DNA of 64,000 nt from positions 2,924,903 to 2,988,902 of the forward strand of contig NZ_LR130760.1 of assembly GCF_900625095.1 (NCBI RefSeq), in the 5' to 3' direction. The stretch is from Acinetobacter ihumii. GTDB taxonomy: Bacteria > Pseudomonadota > Gammaproteobacteria > Pseudomonadales > Moraxellaceae. A program made the translations under genes and the position numbers. How positions within the stretch are numbered: position 1 is the stretch's first letter; each line of letters opens with the position of its first letter. Under the pieces are notes generated by a model that ran no database searches, was not told the DNA's origin, and saw only the letters and a program-made list of their open reading frames with translations. Of the stretch, positions 20,358 through 28,809 are shown piece by piece.

Positions 20358-21164
20358 ATGGTAATGCCATTATTTTTCATTGCCTCTGATCTAAAATCCG
20401 CGCAGCATTATCAACAGATTTTGCTTGAGCGCGGCGTAGATATTAATTTGTGTGAAGTTGAACAGCTCAATGCCCGATTTTTTCGGCAACATCCTGAGTT
20501 GGCATTGTGCGCAGATGAGCAAGGTCTTTGGCTATGTGCCAATGGTATGAAAATGCAGCCAGATTGGAAGGCTGAAGTACCTCGGTTAAAACGTGCCAGT
20601 TTAAAATCGGAAATGATTGCGAGAGCTTGTCAATTGGGCGAAGCTCCGCAATTAATTGATGCAACAGCCGGCTTGGGGCATGATAGTTTACTGATGGCAC
20701 ATTTGGGTGCGCACGTTACCTTGCTGGAACGTCATCCGATTTTATTTACTTTGCTAGAGGATGCGCATAATCAGGCAAAACAAGATCCATTTTTAAGTAA
20801 AATTGTCGAGCGGATTCAACTGATTTTTTCTGATTCGAGTGATTATTTGCAGGCATGTATTCAACACCATCAGCAAGTGAATGTGATCTATCTTGATCCA
20901 ATGTTTCCACAGCGTGATCAACATCAAAATACCATCAAAAAACAGGCACAAGTCAAAAAGCAAATGCAATTATTACACCTATTACTGCCCGAGCATGGTG
21001 AAATGGATTTAGGGGATTCCTTGTTGCCTTTAGCTCAACAAGTGGCACAGCGAGTAATTGTAAAACGTCCACGCCATGCTGTTTTTTTGAATCAGCAAAC
21101 ACCTGATCATCAATGGTTAGGCGATGCTTGTCGTTTTGATGCCTATTTTCAATTGAGTATGTGA
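20358..21164 (+). CDS. rsmJ: 16S rRNA (guanine1516-N2)-methyltransferase RsmJ
   Basis: SAM-dependent methyltransferase that modifies G1516 of 16S rRNA, 268 residues. The SAM-binding motif [20 protein letters not shown] and the acidic loop LLERHP are present, with the catalytic-type segment [11 protein letters not shown]. The start at 20358 has the strong ribosome site AAGGGGGTG a few bases upstream; longer in-frame starts would overlap uppP. Confidence 0.94.
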   Translation: MVMPLFFIASDLKSAQHYQQILLERGVDINLCEVEQLNARFFRQHPELALCADEQGLWLCANGMKMQPDWKAEVPRLKRASLKSEMIARACQLGEAPQLIDATAGLGHDSLLMAHLGAHVTLLERHPILFTLLEDAHNQAKQDPFLSKIVERIQLIFSDSSDYLQACIQHHQQVNVIYLDPMFPQRDQHQNTIKKQAQVKKQMQLLHLLLPEHGEMDLGDSLLPLAQQVAQRVIVKRPRHAVFLNQQTPDHQWLGDACRFDAYFQLSM

Positions 21165-21283
21165 TGAATTGTGATCATCACTTCAATCAACAGCAAATAT
21201 TTGTTATATAGATAAAAGCATTATTGATATAATTTCACACAAGCATACACTGATTATGCATTCTCACTCCTGAATAATTTTTT

Positions 21284-22717
21284 ATGATTGACCTGAAGCC
21301 CTCCATCAATTTTTGGCATGATTTCAAAAGTAACCAAATTGCGGGTATGTGGTTATTTCTAGGGTCACGACGTTGCTTGCAAATTGTTCATCCCTCAATC
21401 TTTCAGTTATTGGTCTGGGGAGTACTAGGCGGTGCTGCCAATACTTTATTTAGCTGGTTGGTTGCAGGGCAGAATGGTGAATTTAATTCTCAGGGGTTGG
21501 TCAGTTATGCACTCTGGCCTTTTTTGGCACTGATCGTTGGAATTTTTTTATCGCAACGTACCAATAACGCACGATTAATGTTAGTACCTGCTATTTTATG
21601 GCTGGTACTGGATACCAATATTGCTTTATTACAAAGCTTTATTCAGTTTTTAGGACAACTGGATTATCTACCTTACTTTAGCTACGATTATTTGCCTACC
21701 TTGTTTATGGTGTTATTTGTCTGGCAAAGTCTGGCCGTGGTTTGGGTGTTTTCTCGTGAGCTGAAATGGCCGTGGTGGGAACGTGCCCTGATCATGATTG
21801 CTACACTGGTGACATTGGTGGTGTGGCAAGGGTCGGTGCGCAGTCAACCGATCTGGAAAGTGGAAGATGTTGCGCCTACCTTTGCAGAAGACGCTTTTTA
21901 CGCGCAAAGTCAGTTGTTAAATAAGTCTCTTGAACAGATTCAATATGGCGAATTTGCCCAAAGCCACTGGTATTTTCTTGGCGTGGCAGGTGCGAGTTAT
22001 CAGGATGTTTTCAAATCTGAAATTATGCGGATAAAAGAGCAGTTTGATACACGTTTTGGCACTTTTGGCCGTTCTATGATGCTCATTAATAATCCGAATA
22101 CGCGTACTCAAGTGCCAATCGCCTCACAAACCAGTATTGCCACTGCTTTACGCCGTATTGGGCAGCAAATGAATAAAGAAAGTGATGTATTGTTTTTATA
22201 TATGACATCACATGGCGCGCCGAATGAATTTGAAATGGAAAATGCGCCGCTGGATTTACATCAGGTTGATCCAAAATGGTTACGTGAAACCTTAGATAAA
22301 TCAGGAATTCGCTGGCGAGTGATTGTGATTTCATCGTGTTTTTCAGGCAGTTTTATTCCTGCATTGCAATCTCCTGACACGCTCATTATTACGGCCTCCG
22401 CTTCAGATCGGCAATCTTTTGGTTGTACTAACGAGGCGGATTATACCTATTTCGGACGTGCATTATTTGATCAGGCTATGCGTGAACAACACTCAATGAA
22501 AGATGCATTTAAGCAAGCTCAGGACACTGTCGCCAAATGGGAATCGGCGCAAGGCTTTGAACCATCGGAACCGCAATGGGTCATTGGTAAAAATATGGAA
22601 CTTATGTTGCCACAATTAGAGCAACATTTATTTCCTCAACAAAATTTACCCCAAACGACCATGACTCAGCACGAGGAAAAGACACATGGAAATGCTACAA
22701 AAAAATCGTTGCTTTGA
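21284..22717 (+). CDS. Membrane-anchored C13 (legumain-like) peptidase
   Basis: Protein of 477 residues with two parts. Residues 1-190 hold about five hydrophobic segments, placing it in the inner membrane. Residues 220-430 form a clan CD cysteine peptidase of family C13: the catalytic His is in LYMTSHGAPNEF (about His310) and the catalytic Cys in VIVISSCFSGSF (about Cys352), followed by ITASASDRQSFGC. Bacterial C13 peptidases of this layout are common but poorly characterised, and the substrate is unknown. Its 3' end overlaps the start of fghA by 32 bases, so expression is probably coupled. Confidence 0.82.
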   Translation: MIDLKPSINFWHDFKSNQIAGMWLFLGSRRCLQIVHPSIFQLLVWGVLGGAANTLFSWLVAGQNGEFNSQGLVSYALWPFLALIVGIFLSQRTNNARLMLVPAILWLVLDTNIALLQSFIQFLGQLDYLPYFSYDYLPTLFMVLFVWQSLAVVWVFSRELKWPWWERALIMIATLVTLVVWQGSVRSQPIWKVEDVAPTFAEDAFYAQSQLLNKSLEQIQYGEFAQSHWYFLGVAGASYQDVFKSEIMRIKEQFDTRFGTFGRSMMLINNPNTRTQVPIASQTSIATALRRIGQQMNKESDVLFLYMTSHGAPNEFEMENAPLDLHQVDPKWLRETLDKSGIRWRVIVISSCFSGSFIPALQSPDTLIITASASDRQSFGCTNEADYTYFGRALFDQAMREQHSMKDAFKQAQDTVAKWESAQGFEPSEPQWVIGKNMELMLPQLEQHLFPQQNLPQTTMTQHEEKTHGNATKKSLL

Positions 22718-23522
22718 TGGTGAACAACGCATTTATCAATGTGATTCAGATGCACTGAAGGGCACAAGCAAATTTGCTGTGTTTTTACCGCCAGCGGCAT
22801 TGAAAGGCGAACAGTGTTCAGCCTTGTTTTATCTGGCAGGGTTAACATGTACTGAAGAAACCTTTGCCATTAAAGCACATGCACAGCGTTTGGCAGCTCA
22901 ACTGGATTTAATTCTCATTATGCCAGACACTTCACCGCGTGGTGATGGTGTGGCACAAGGCGATAGTTGGGATTTGGGGTTAGGAGCAGGGTTCTATATT
23001 AATGCAACTCAGGCACCATGGGCTACGCATTATCAAATGGAAAGTTATATTGTTGAAGAACTTTATCCTCTCATTCAAACAGAATTCCCTGTCATCCAAG
23101 GTCAGATCGGCATTTTTGGTCACAGTATGGGCGGCCATGGTGCGCTCACGCTGGCACTGAAATACCCTGAAAAGTTTAAATCAGTTTCGGCATTTGCTCC
23201 AATTTGCGCACCTAGTCAATGTCCTTGGGGAGAGAAGGCATTTTCAAACTATTTAGGTCATGACCAAAGCGTTTGGTTACAACATGATGCGACCGCACTT
23301 ATCCAGCATAAAGGTGCATTATTTGCTGAAATCCTGATTGATCAAGGCTTGGATGATCAGTTTTATGCGCAGTTAAATCCAGATTTATTTCAACAAGCCT
23401 GTGACAAAGTTGGACAAAAACTGAGCCTAAGACAACATGCAGGATATGATCACGGTTATTATTTTATTCAGAGTTTTATCGATGATCATTTGCAATTTCA
23501 TGCAGTGCAACTCGAACAATAA
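22686..23522 (+). CDS. fghA: S-formylglutathione hydrolase
   Basis: Esterase-D type alpha/beta hydrolase of 278 residues that hydrolyses S-formylglutathione in glutathione-dependent formaldehyde detoxification. The nucleophile is Ser147 in GIFGHSMGGHGAL, the acid is in DQGLDDQF and the histidine in HAGYDHGYYFI. YLAGLTCTEETFAIKA and MPDTSPRGDGV are family signatures. The usual partner, S-hydroxymethylglutathione dehydrogenase, is not in the window. It starts inside the C13 peptidase gene, and a hairpin terminator follows. Confidence 0.93.
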   Translation: MEMLQKNRCFDGEQRIYQCDSDALKGTSKFAVFLPPAALKGEQCSALFYLAGLTCTEETFAIKAHAQRLAAQLDLILIMPDTSPRGDGVAQGDSWDLGLGAGFYINATQAPWATHYQMESYIVEELYPLIQTEFPVIQGQIGIFGHSMGGHGALTLALKYPEKFKSVSAFAPICAPSQCPWGEKAFSNYLGHDQSVWLQHDATALIQHKGALFAEILIDQGLDDQFYAQLNPDLFQQACDKVGQKLSLRQHAGYDHGYYFIQSFIDDHLQFHAVQLEQ

Positions 23523-23545
23523 GTTAAAGCCACCATATACCACTT

Positions 23546-23578
23546 AAAGCGCAAACTGGATAAGGCTGCGCTTTATTT
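23546..23578. terminator. Terminator after fghA
   Basis: AAAGCGCA (23546-23553) pairs with TGCGCTTT (23567-23574), followed by ATTT. The next gene runs in the opposite direction and converges here. Confidence 0.55.
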
Positions 23579-23598
23579 GATTTAGACAAATGAATACG

Positions 23599-23874
23599 TT
23601 ATGAATGTATCCAATCTGCCTGAAACTCTTGTTGAGCCATACGATTTAAATGATCCAGAACAACACCTTCTAAACGCACAGTATCTTCATTTTCACTCTG
23701 AATTTGGACATCTAGGCTTTGTAGTTGCGGAATCAAAATGACTGTTGCGCTCGGCATAAAAATTTTAAAATCCTGTTCCGATTCGGCAACTTCAAATTTG
23801 TGTTTCCAGTGATTCAGTAGACGTTTGGCAATCCGTCGTGCTTCTGTGGTGCTAATAGACGTTGAACTTTGCAT
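23599..23874 (-). CDS. DUF2218 family protein
   Basis: Small cytosolic protein of 91 residues that fits the DUF2218 pattern: an N-terminal STTEARRIAKRLLNHWKHKF helix, a central strand FKIFMPSATVILIP, and the C-terminal VVLDHLNRMAQQEFQADWIH. No function is established for the family. It has the ribosome site AGGAG on its strand close to the start, and it is monocistronic between the fghA terminator and the promoter region of rpe. Confidence 0.75.
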   Translation of the reverse strand: MQSSTSISTTEARRIAKRLLNHWKHKFEVAESEQDFKIFMPSATVILIPQLQSLDVQIQSENEDTVRLEGVVLDHLNRMAQQEFQADWIHS

Positions 23875-24067
23875 ATAATGGGTCTCCTTTAACAGCTTTT
23901 GATATGACTATTACCTTAACAAGTTTAGTCACAGAAAAAACCGGATAAATAAGAACAACGTGTTGCATTTATGCAATTGAGACGCATTTAATCTATGGTT
24001 TTAAGCCCCCCATAGTAAAACTGTTTTTGTTATACTCTATTTTTATTTTTGATTTGCCAGGTCGCTC

Positions 24068-24754
24068 ATGTCCAAGCCCTATCTTATTGCACCTTCTATT
24101 CTTTCAGCCGATTTTGCCCGTTTGGGTGAAGACGTAGAAAAAGTTTTGCAGGCGGGTGCAGATGTAGTGCATTTTGATGTGATGGATAACCATTATGTGC
24201 CCAATTTGACCTTTGGTGCAGGGGTATGTAAGGCACTTAAAAATTACGGGATTAAAGCTCCAATTGATGTGCACCTTATGGTGTCGCCAGTTGATCGCAT
24301 GATTGGTGATTTTATCGAAGCGGGTGCAGATATTATTACCTTTCACCCAGAAGCTTCGGATCATATTGATCGTTCATTACAATTGATTAAGGCAGGCGGA
24401 GCTAAAGCTGGTTTAGTGTTTAATCCAGCTACGCCATTGCATTATCTGGATTATGTACTCGACAAAGTCGATCAAATTTTACTCATGAGTGTGAATCCGG
24501 GATTTGGTGGCCAAAAATTTATTCCAATGACTTTGGAAAAATTACGTCAGGCACGTCAGATCATTGATGCCAGTGGTCGTGATATTCGCTTGGAAGTTGA
24601 TGGTGGAGTTGGGCCAGCCAATATTCGTGAAATTGCGGAAGCGGGTGCGGACATGTTTGTGGCAGGGTCAGCCATTTTTGGTAAACCTGACTATAAAGCG
24701 GTCATTGATGAAATGCGTGCTGAATTAGCTAAAGTTGGTGCACAACAGATTTAA
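24068..24754 (+). CDS. rpe: Ribulose-phosphate 3-epimerase Rpe
   Basis: TIM-barrel enzyme that interconverts ribulose 5-phosphate and xylulose 5-phosphate in the pentose phosphate pathway. The 228 residues are full length. Recognisable motifs are [16 protein letters not shown] at the N-terminus, [18 protein letters not shown] (metal-binding His and Asp), [20 protein letters not shown] and LEVDGGV. It stands alone, followed by a long non-coding stretch. Confidence 0.96.
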   Translation: MSKPYLIAPSILSADFARLGEDVEKVLQAGADVVHFDVMDNHYVPNLTFGAGVCKALKNYGIKAPIDVHLMVSPVDRMIGDFIEAGADIITFHPEASDHIDRSLQLIKAGGAKAGLVFNPATPLHYLDYVLDKVDQILLMSVNPGFGGQKFIPMTLEKLRQARQIIDASGRDIRLEVDGGVGPANIREIAEAGADMFVAGSAIFGKPDYKAVIDEMRAELAKVGAQQI

Positions 24755-24990
24755 TTTTATTTTCAATATCATATTTTCTCGCACTGCATCATTCTTTGCT
24801 GTGGTGCTTAAATTTTGGCTTTCGATTTTTCCTTTCAAGCACAAAAAACCATTCACTTTAGCCAAAAATAAAGCATTAGATATTTTCTTTTAGTGACAGC
24901 AAAGCGGTTGGTCTTTTGCTCAAGATATGGCGCTGTTTAATTTCATCTCATGCCTCCAATGAAGAGTTGCTGTATTTCATCTTGCGACAC

Positions 24991-25049
24991 AAATAAAGTG
25001 CTACTTTATTTATCTTGCGCATTCACTAAAGCGCTGCTTTATTGAATGC
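24991..25049. repeat. Two adjacent hairpins with GCT loops
   Basis: The first is AAATAAAGT (24991-24999), loop GCT, then ACTTTATTT (25003-25011), a perfect nine-base stem. The second spans 25019-25049, with arms GCATTCA and TGAATGC outside and AAAGC and GCTTT inside, again around a GCT loop. The sequence CTTGCG precedes both. No T tract follows, so they are unlikely to be simple terminators. Confidence 0.65.
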
Positions 25050-25052
25050 TCA

Positions 25053-25338
25053 TGTGGATAACTTTGTTTATAACTCTCTGGATAACTATGTTGATAACAG
25101 GGTGGATAAACTGCTGATAGAATAATCAAAATGATATCAATTGCTTAAAAAATCCATGAAATTGGCATAAAAATAAATCAATCTGATTTCTTTTTATGCA
25201 TTTTAACTTATTTATTTTGCACGTTTTTTAATCTGTGAGAAAAGTCACATTCGCTGTTTAAAAAATAGAAAGTTAATAGAAATAAAGACCTGAAATATGC
25301 GGATTATATAGATCAAAATTACCTCATTTTTATCCACA
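25053..25338. promoter_or_regulatory. Cluster of DnaA-box-like sites
   Basis: TGTGGATAA at 25053-25061 is an exact DnaA box in reverse orientation. Three one-mismatch copies follow in the same orientation: TCTGGATAA (25077), TGTTGATAA (25089) and GGTGGATAA (25101). Start-to-start spacing is 24, 12 and 12 bases. A second exact box, TTATCCACA, lies at 25330-25338 in the other orientation. dnaA and dnaN are not nearby, so it is not the usual origin. Confidence 0.45.
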
Positions 25339-25452
25339 TATACTAGCTGTCAGCTTATAAGTGAAAAGTAATTTCACGCTGTATTGAAATGACATGATTC
25401 AGATTTGTATCTAATGATAAACTTGGTTATGCTGTATGACAGGTATCATAAG

Positions 25453-25926
25453 ATGCGTGTATTTCAGAGGATTTTCAGCTTGTATCAACTTCAGCGCAGA
25501 CGGACGTGGTTTGTGTTGCTCATGGTGTTTATGATGAGCTGGAGTGGTGTGGCTGTTGCTTCTGTTAAAAATATGCATGTAGGCATGATGCAAAGTATTG
25601 TTCAGCCGATACAGCATCTATCAAAAAAATCGCCGTGTGATGATCCCCACATACATGCAAATAAAATGCAGCACGATTTAGCGCATACACCGCAAGACAA
25701 GATGCATTGTGATCAACAACCGCAATTGCATTCTTCTAACATCTCAGTTTCTTGTCAGGATTGTCATCAGTTACATTGCCAAAATTTAAATAATTATGTT
25801 GAGCATGTGATTCCGACCTTACCAGAGCATACTGTGTTTGCTGCAATGGCAACGCCTCCTTCGGATTATAACGTTCAGCATTTTACAGGTTTCTGGCAGG
25901 AAATTTTAAGACCACCCAAAGCTTAA
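25453..25926 (+). CDS. His/Cys-rich exported protein upstream of copA
   Basis: Small protein of about 157 residues from the ATG at 25453; longer in-frame starts exist at 25414 and 25429. It has one N-terminal hydrophobic segment (WFVLLMVFMMSWSGVAVAS), probably a signal peptide or anchor, then a His/Cys/Met-rich part with CDDPHIHANKMQHDLAH, MHCDQQPQLH and SCQDCHQLHCQ. The clustered soft ligands and the position 46 bases before copA suggest periplasmic copper binding. It resembles short DUF2946-like proteins of copper loci in layout, but I cannot assign a family firmly. Confidence 0.6.
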   Translation: MRVFQRIFSLYQLQRRRTWFVLLMVFMMSWSGVAVASVKNMHVGMMQSIVQPIQHLSKKSPCDDPHIHANKMQHDLAHTPQDKMHCDQQPQLHSSNISVSCQDCHQLHCQNLNNYVEHVIPTLPEHTVFAAMATPPSDYNVQHFTGFWQEILRPPKA

Positions 25927-25972
25927 TCTCAAAATCAAACTAAATATTACGTTTTAAATTTTGAGGTTAGTG

Positions 25973-27850
25973 ATGTCTATTTTATTTAGAATTGCTCTTT
26001 TTGCAGGACTGTGTCTGGCGATTTCGCCATTCAGTCTGGCTGCGGTCAAAGAATATCATTTGGATATTGCCGAACAAACGGTCAATATCACCGGAAAAGC
26101 TGTTCAACGGATTACGGTCAATGGTCAGTTTCCTGCACCAAAACTTGAATTTGAAGAAGGCGACGAAGCCGTTATACATGTGCATAACAATTTAAAAAAT
26201 CAGGATTCTTCGATTCATTGGCATGGTTTGCTCCTCCCCGGGATTATGGATGGTGTTCCTGGCTTTAATGGCTTTCAGGGAATCAAACCAAACGGTTCAT
26301 TTGAATATCGTTTTAAAATCCGCCAAAACGGAACCTATTGGTATCACGCGCATAGTCGTGGACAAGAGCAGGACGGTTTATATGGCGCATTTATTGTTTA
26401 TCCAAAACATAAACAAGCACTGATTGTACAGGAACAGACTGAACGCGATTATGTGGTAATGCTGTCAGATTTTCATGAATCATCGAGTGCTACGCTCATG
26501 AAAAATTTAAAGAAATCTGCGGAATATTATCAAAATCAACGTGAAACATTAGGCGATGTTTTTCAGCAGGTGAAACAGCAAGGTCTGAAAGCCACTTGGC
26601 AGGATCGTAAAATGTGGAATCAGATGCGGATGTTGAAAACGGATTTATCTGATGTCACAGGTTATACCTTTCTGGTCAATGGTAAAACGCCTGAACAGAA
26701 CTGGAGTGGTGCATTTAGTTCGGGTGAAAAAGTTCGTTTACGTTTCATTAATGCCTCAGCGATGTCATTTTTTGATGTGCGTATTCCTAACTTAAAAATG
26801 ACCGTTGTCAGTGCTGATGGGCAACCTGTCAAACCTGTTACGGTGGATGAGTTTCGGATTGGTACAGCGGAAACGTATGACGTTATCGTTGAACCCAAGG
26901 CTGCACATTATCAAATACAGGCTGAATCGATTGATCGTAGTGGATTTGCTCTAGCAAGTTTGCAAAATGTGGCGATGCCTGCACCGCAACAAATCATGAC
27001 TCCAATCGCGCGACCTCGGGCATTACTGACCATGCAGGATATGGGGCATGGCGATATGTCTGAAAATTCAACGCATGCAGAACATTCCTCTATGTCGATG
27101 GACATGCCGAAGGAGCTGCAACATAGCGTTGAATCTTCTTCATCCATGCCAGACCATATGGATCACCATGTGATGTCATCTGAACACATGCATCATGAGG
27201 CGATGTCACATCAGCAGATGAGTCCTGAAATGGCACATGGTGACATGAATCATGAGCAGATGATGCAGCATAAAATCTCGAATCCATCAACTCAAACTGA
27301 ATCAGCAAAAACAGTGCAAGGTTGGGCGAATGCTTCCACGCCAGTAGGTTCGAAAGCCTTGCAATATCAGGATTTACAATCCTTGACTCCGCAGCCAGAT
27401 ACTCGTCAGCCCACTAGAGAATTAGTGATTCGTTTAGGCGGCAATATGGAGCGTTATATCTGGACCATGAACGGCCAAAAATATAACGAAGCGAAACCTT
27501 TAGTGGTCAAATATGGAGAGCGTATTCGTCTGAAATTTATCAATGACAGCATGATGGCGCATCCGATGCATTTGCATGGCATGTTTGTGCAATTGGAAAA
27601 TGGTCAGTCCTTACAGAATCTTCCCAATAAACATACGCTGATTGTACCGCCCGGTAAAACCGTGACTGCACTTTTGACCGCAGATGAATTAGGTGAATGG
27701 GCAATCCATTGTCATCTGTTGTATCACATGTCCGCAGGGATGATGAATAAACTGATTGTGGCTAAAGTTAATGACGATGGCTTACCGCCAGTTTCATCTG
27801 AGCAGCAGAACATTCAACCTGTTCAAGGAGGTCAACATGCGCAGCACTAA
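25973..27850 (+). CDS. copA: Periplasmic multicopper oxidase CopA
   Basis: Copper-resistance multicopper oxidase (PcoA/CopA type), 625 residues, acting in the periplasm, probably oxidising Cu(I). The signal peptide is MSILFRIALFAGLCLAISPF. Copper-site motifs are complete: SIHWHGLLLPG and WYHAHSRG in the first cupredoxin domain, and HPMHLHGMF and HCHLLYHMSAGM in the last. A Met/His-rich insert covers about residues 355-440 with repeated MDM, HMHHE and MNHEQMM units, likely extra copper binding. GAGG six bases before the ATG at 25973 decides the start over an in-frame TTG. The 3' end overlaps copB by 14 bases. Confidence 0.94.
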   Translation: MSILFRIALFAGLCLAISPFSLAAVKEYHLDIAEQTVNITGKAVQRITVNGQFPAPKLEFEEGDEAVIHVHNNLKNQDSSIHWHGLLLPGIMDGVPGFNGFQGIKPNGSFEYRFKIRQNGTYWYHAHSRGQEQDGLYGAFIVYPKHKQALIVQEQTERDYVVMLSDFHESSSATLMKNLKKSAEYYQNQRETLGDVFQQVKQQGLKATWQDRKMWNQMRMLKTDLSDVTGYTFLVNGKTPEQNWSGAFSSGEKVRLRFINASAMSFFDVRIPNLKMTVVSADGQPVKPVTVDEFRIGTAETYDVIVEPKAAHYQIQAESIDRSGFALASLQNVAMPAPQQIMTPIARPRALLTMQDMGHGDMSENSTHAEHSSMSMDMPKELQHSVESSSSMPDHMDHHVMSSEHMHHEAMSHQQMSPEMAHGDMNHEQMMQHKISNPSTQTESAKTVQGWANASTPVGSKALQYQDLQSLTPQPDTRQPTRELVIRLGGNMERYIWTMNGQKYNEAKPLVVKYGERIRLKFINDSMMAHPMHLHGMFVQLENGQSLQNLPNKHTLIVPPGKTVTALLTADELGEWAIHCHLLYHMSAGMMNKLIVAKVNDDGLPPVSSEQQNIQPVQGGQHAQH

Positions 27851-28727
27851 ATTGATGACTTTGTTGATGCTCTCGGGGGGATGGATGTTAAGTTCATGGG
27901 CTTTTGCTCATGAAGGGCATGAGATGATGATGTCTGATATGTCGATGTCAGATGCTCAAGATCATTCTAAAATGCAAATGTCTGACAGCAGCATAGATAC
28001 AGACATTGCAACTTCAGATAATGAAATCAATTCCACAAATTCTGCTGGTGATCATTCAGATCATGATCATCGCCGTGAACATGGCGGACAAATTTATCAG
28101 GCAACGAAACTGGACAATCAATGGCGATTGGATAAACACGGGCAGGGCGAGTTTAATACTGAACTGGAAACCTGGATTGGCACAGATCAAAATAAACTTT
28201 TCATCAAAGCTCACAGTGAAAAGTCAGAATCTGAGAAAGCTGATTATGCGATTTCGGCATTATATAGCCGAAACATTGCTGATTTTTGGGATGCTCAAGT
28301 CGGCTTGCGTTATCGCAGTGAAGCCTTTGAGGCACATCGTCAGGAAGCGGTGGATGCAGCATTTGGTCTACATGGTTTAGCCCCATATTTCTTTGAAACT
28401 GATGCCTATATTTATGTCGGTCAAGATCAACATGTCAGCTTAAGTCTGGAAACTGAGCGCGACATTTTGCTGACGCAAAAGCTCATTACTCAACCTTATC
28501 TTAAAGCGGATGTTTTAATTCGGGATGAATCTGATAATGCAAAGAAGACAGGCTTAAGCTCTTTGCAAACAGGCGTTCAAACCCGTTATGAGATCAGCAA
28601 AAAAGTAATGCCGTTTATTGATGTCGCCTATCGTTATGAAAAAGGGGATCGTGAAACCAGTCGTCAAGTTGCAACCAGTTCAGAATCGGGCTGGCTGTAT
28701 GGTGCAGGGATTACTTTCAAGTTTTAA
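27837..28727 (+). CDS. copB: Outer-membrane copper resistance protein CopB
   Basis: Partner of CopA in the outer membrane (PcoB/CopB family), 296 residues. It has a signal peptide ending at SWAFAHEG, a Met/His/Asp-rich metal-binding N-terminus (HEMMMSDMSMSDAQDH, HSDHDHRREH), then a beta-barrel with the family segments AKADY-like SEKADYAISALYSRNIADFW, AQVGLRYR and a terminal GAGITFKF. The ribosome site GGAGG at 27827-27831 lies inside copA and sets the ATG at 27837. No copRS or copCD genes are adjacent. A terminator follows. Confidence 0.92.
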   Translation: MRSTKLMTLLMLSGGWMLSSWAFAHEGHEMMMSDMSMSDAQDHSKMQMSDSSIDTDIATSDNEINSTNSAGDHSDHDHRREHGGQIYQATKLDNQWRLDKHGQGEFNTELETWIGTDQNKLFIKAHSEKSESEKADYAISALYSRNIADFWDAQVGLRYRSEAFEAHRQEAVDAAFGLHGLAPYFFETDAYIYVGQDQHVSLSLETERDILLTQKLITQPYLKADVLIRDESDNAKKTGLSSLQTGVQTRYEISKKVMPFIDVAYRYEKGDRETSRQVATSSESGWLYGAGITFKF

Positions 28728-28752
28728 TTGATTCGTCAAAATAAAGCTGTAT

Positions 28753-28789
28753 AGAATGTCATCACAATTAACCTGATGACATTCTTTTT
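28753..28789 (+). terminator. Rho-independent terminator after copB
   Basis: AGAATGTCATC pairs with GATGACATTCT across an eleven-base loop, followed by TTTT. It ends the copper operon. Confidence 0.82.
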
Positions 28790-28809
28790 GCATCTAATCT
28801 GGTGCGTCA

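Larger units (their letters stand above)
24755..25452. other. Non-coding stretch between rpe and the copper locus
   Basis: About 700 bases without a supported gene, strongly AT-rich. It holds two adjacent hairpins (24991-25049), a cluster of DnaA-box-like sites (25053-25109 and 25330-25338) and, at its 3' end, the promoter region of the copper locus. No tRNA or conserved short ORF was recognised. Confidence 0.7.

Noticed and set aside
25053-25109. Chromosomal replication origin
   Set aside because: The DnaA-like boxes are suggestive, but dnaA, dnaN, gyrB and other origin neighbours are absent, so a titration or regulatory site is the more cautious reading.
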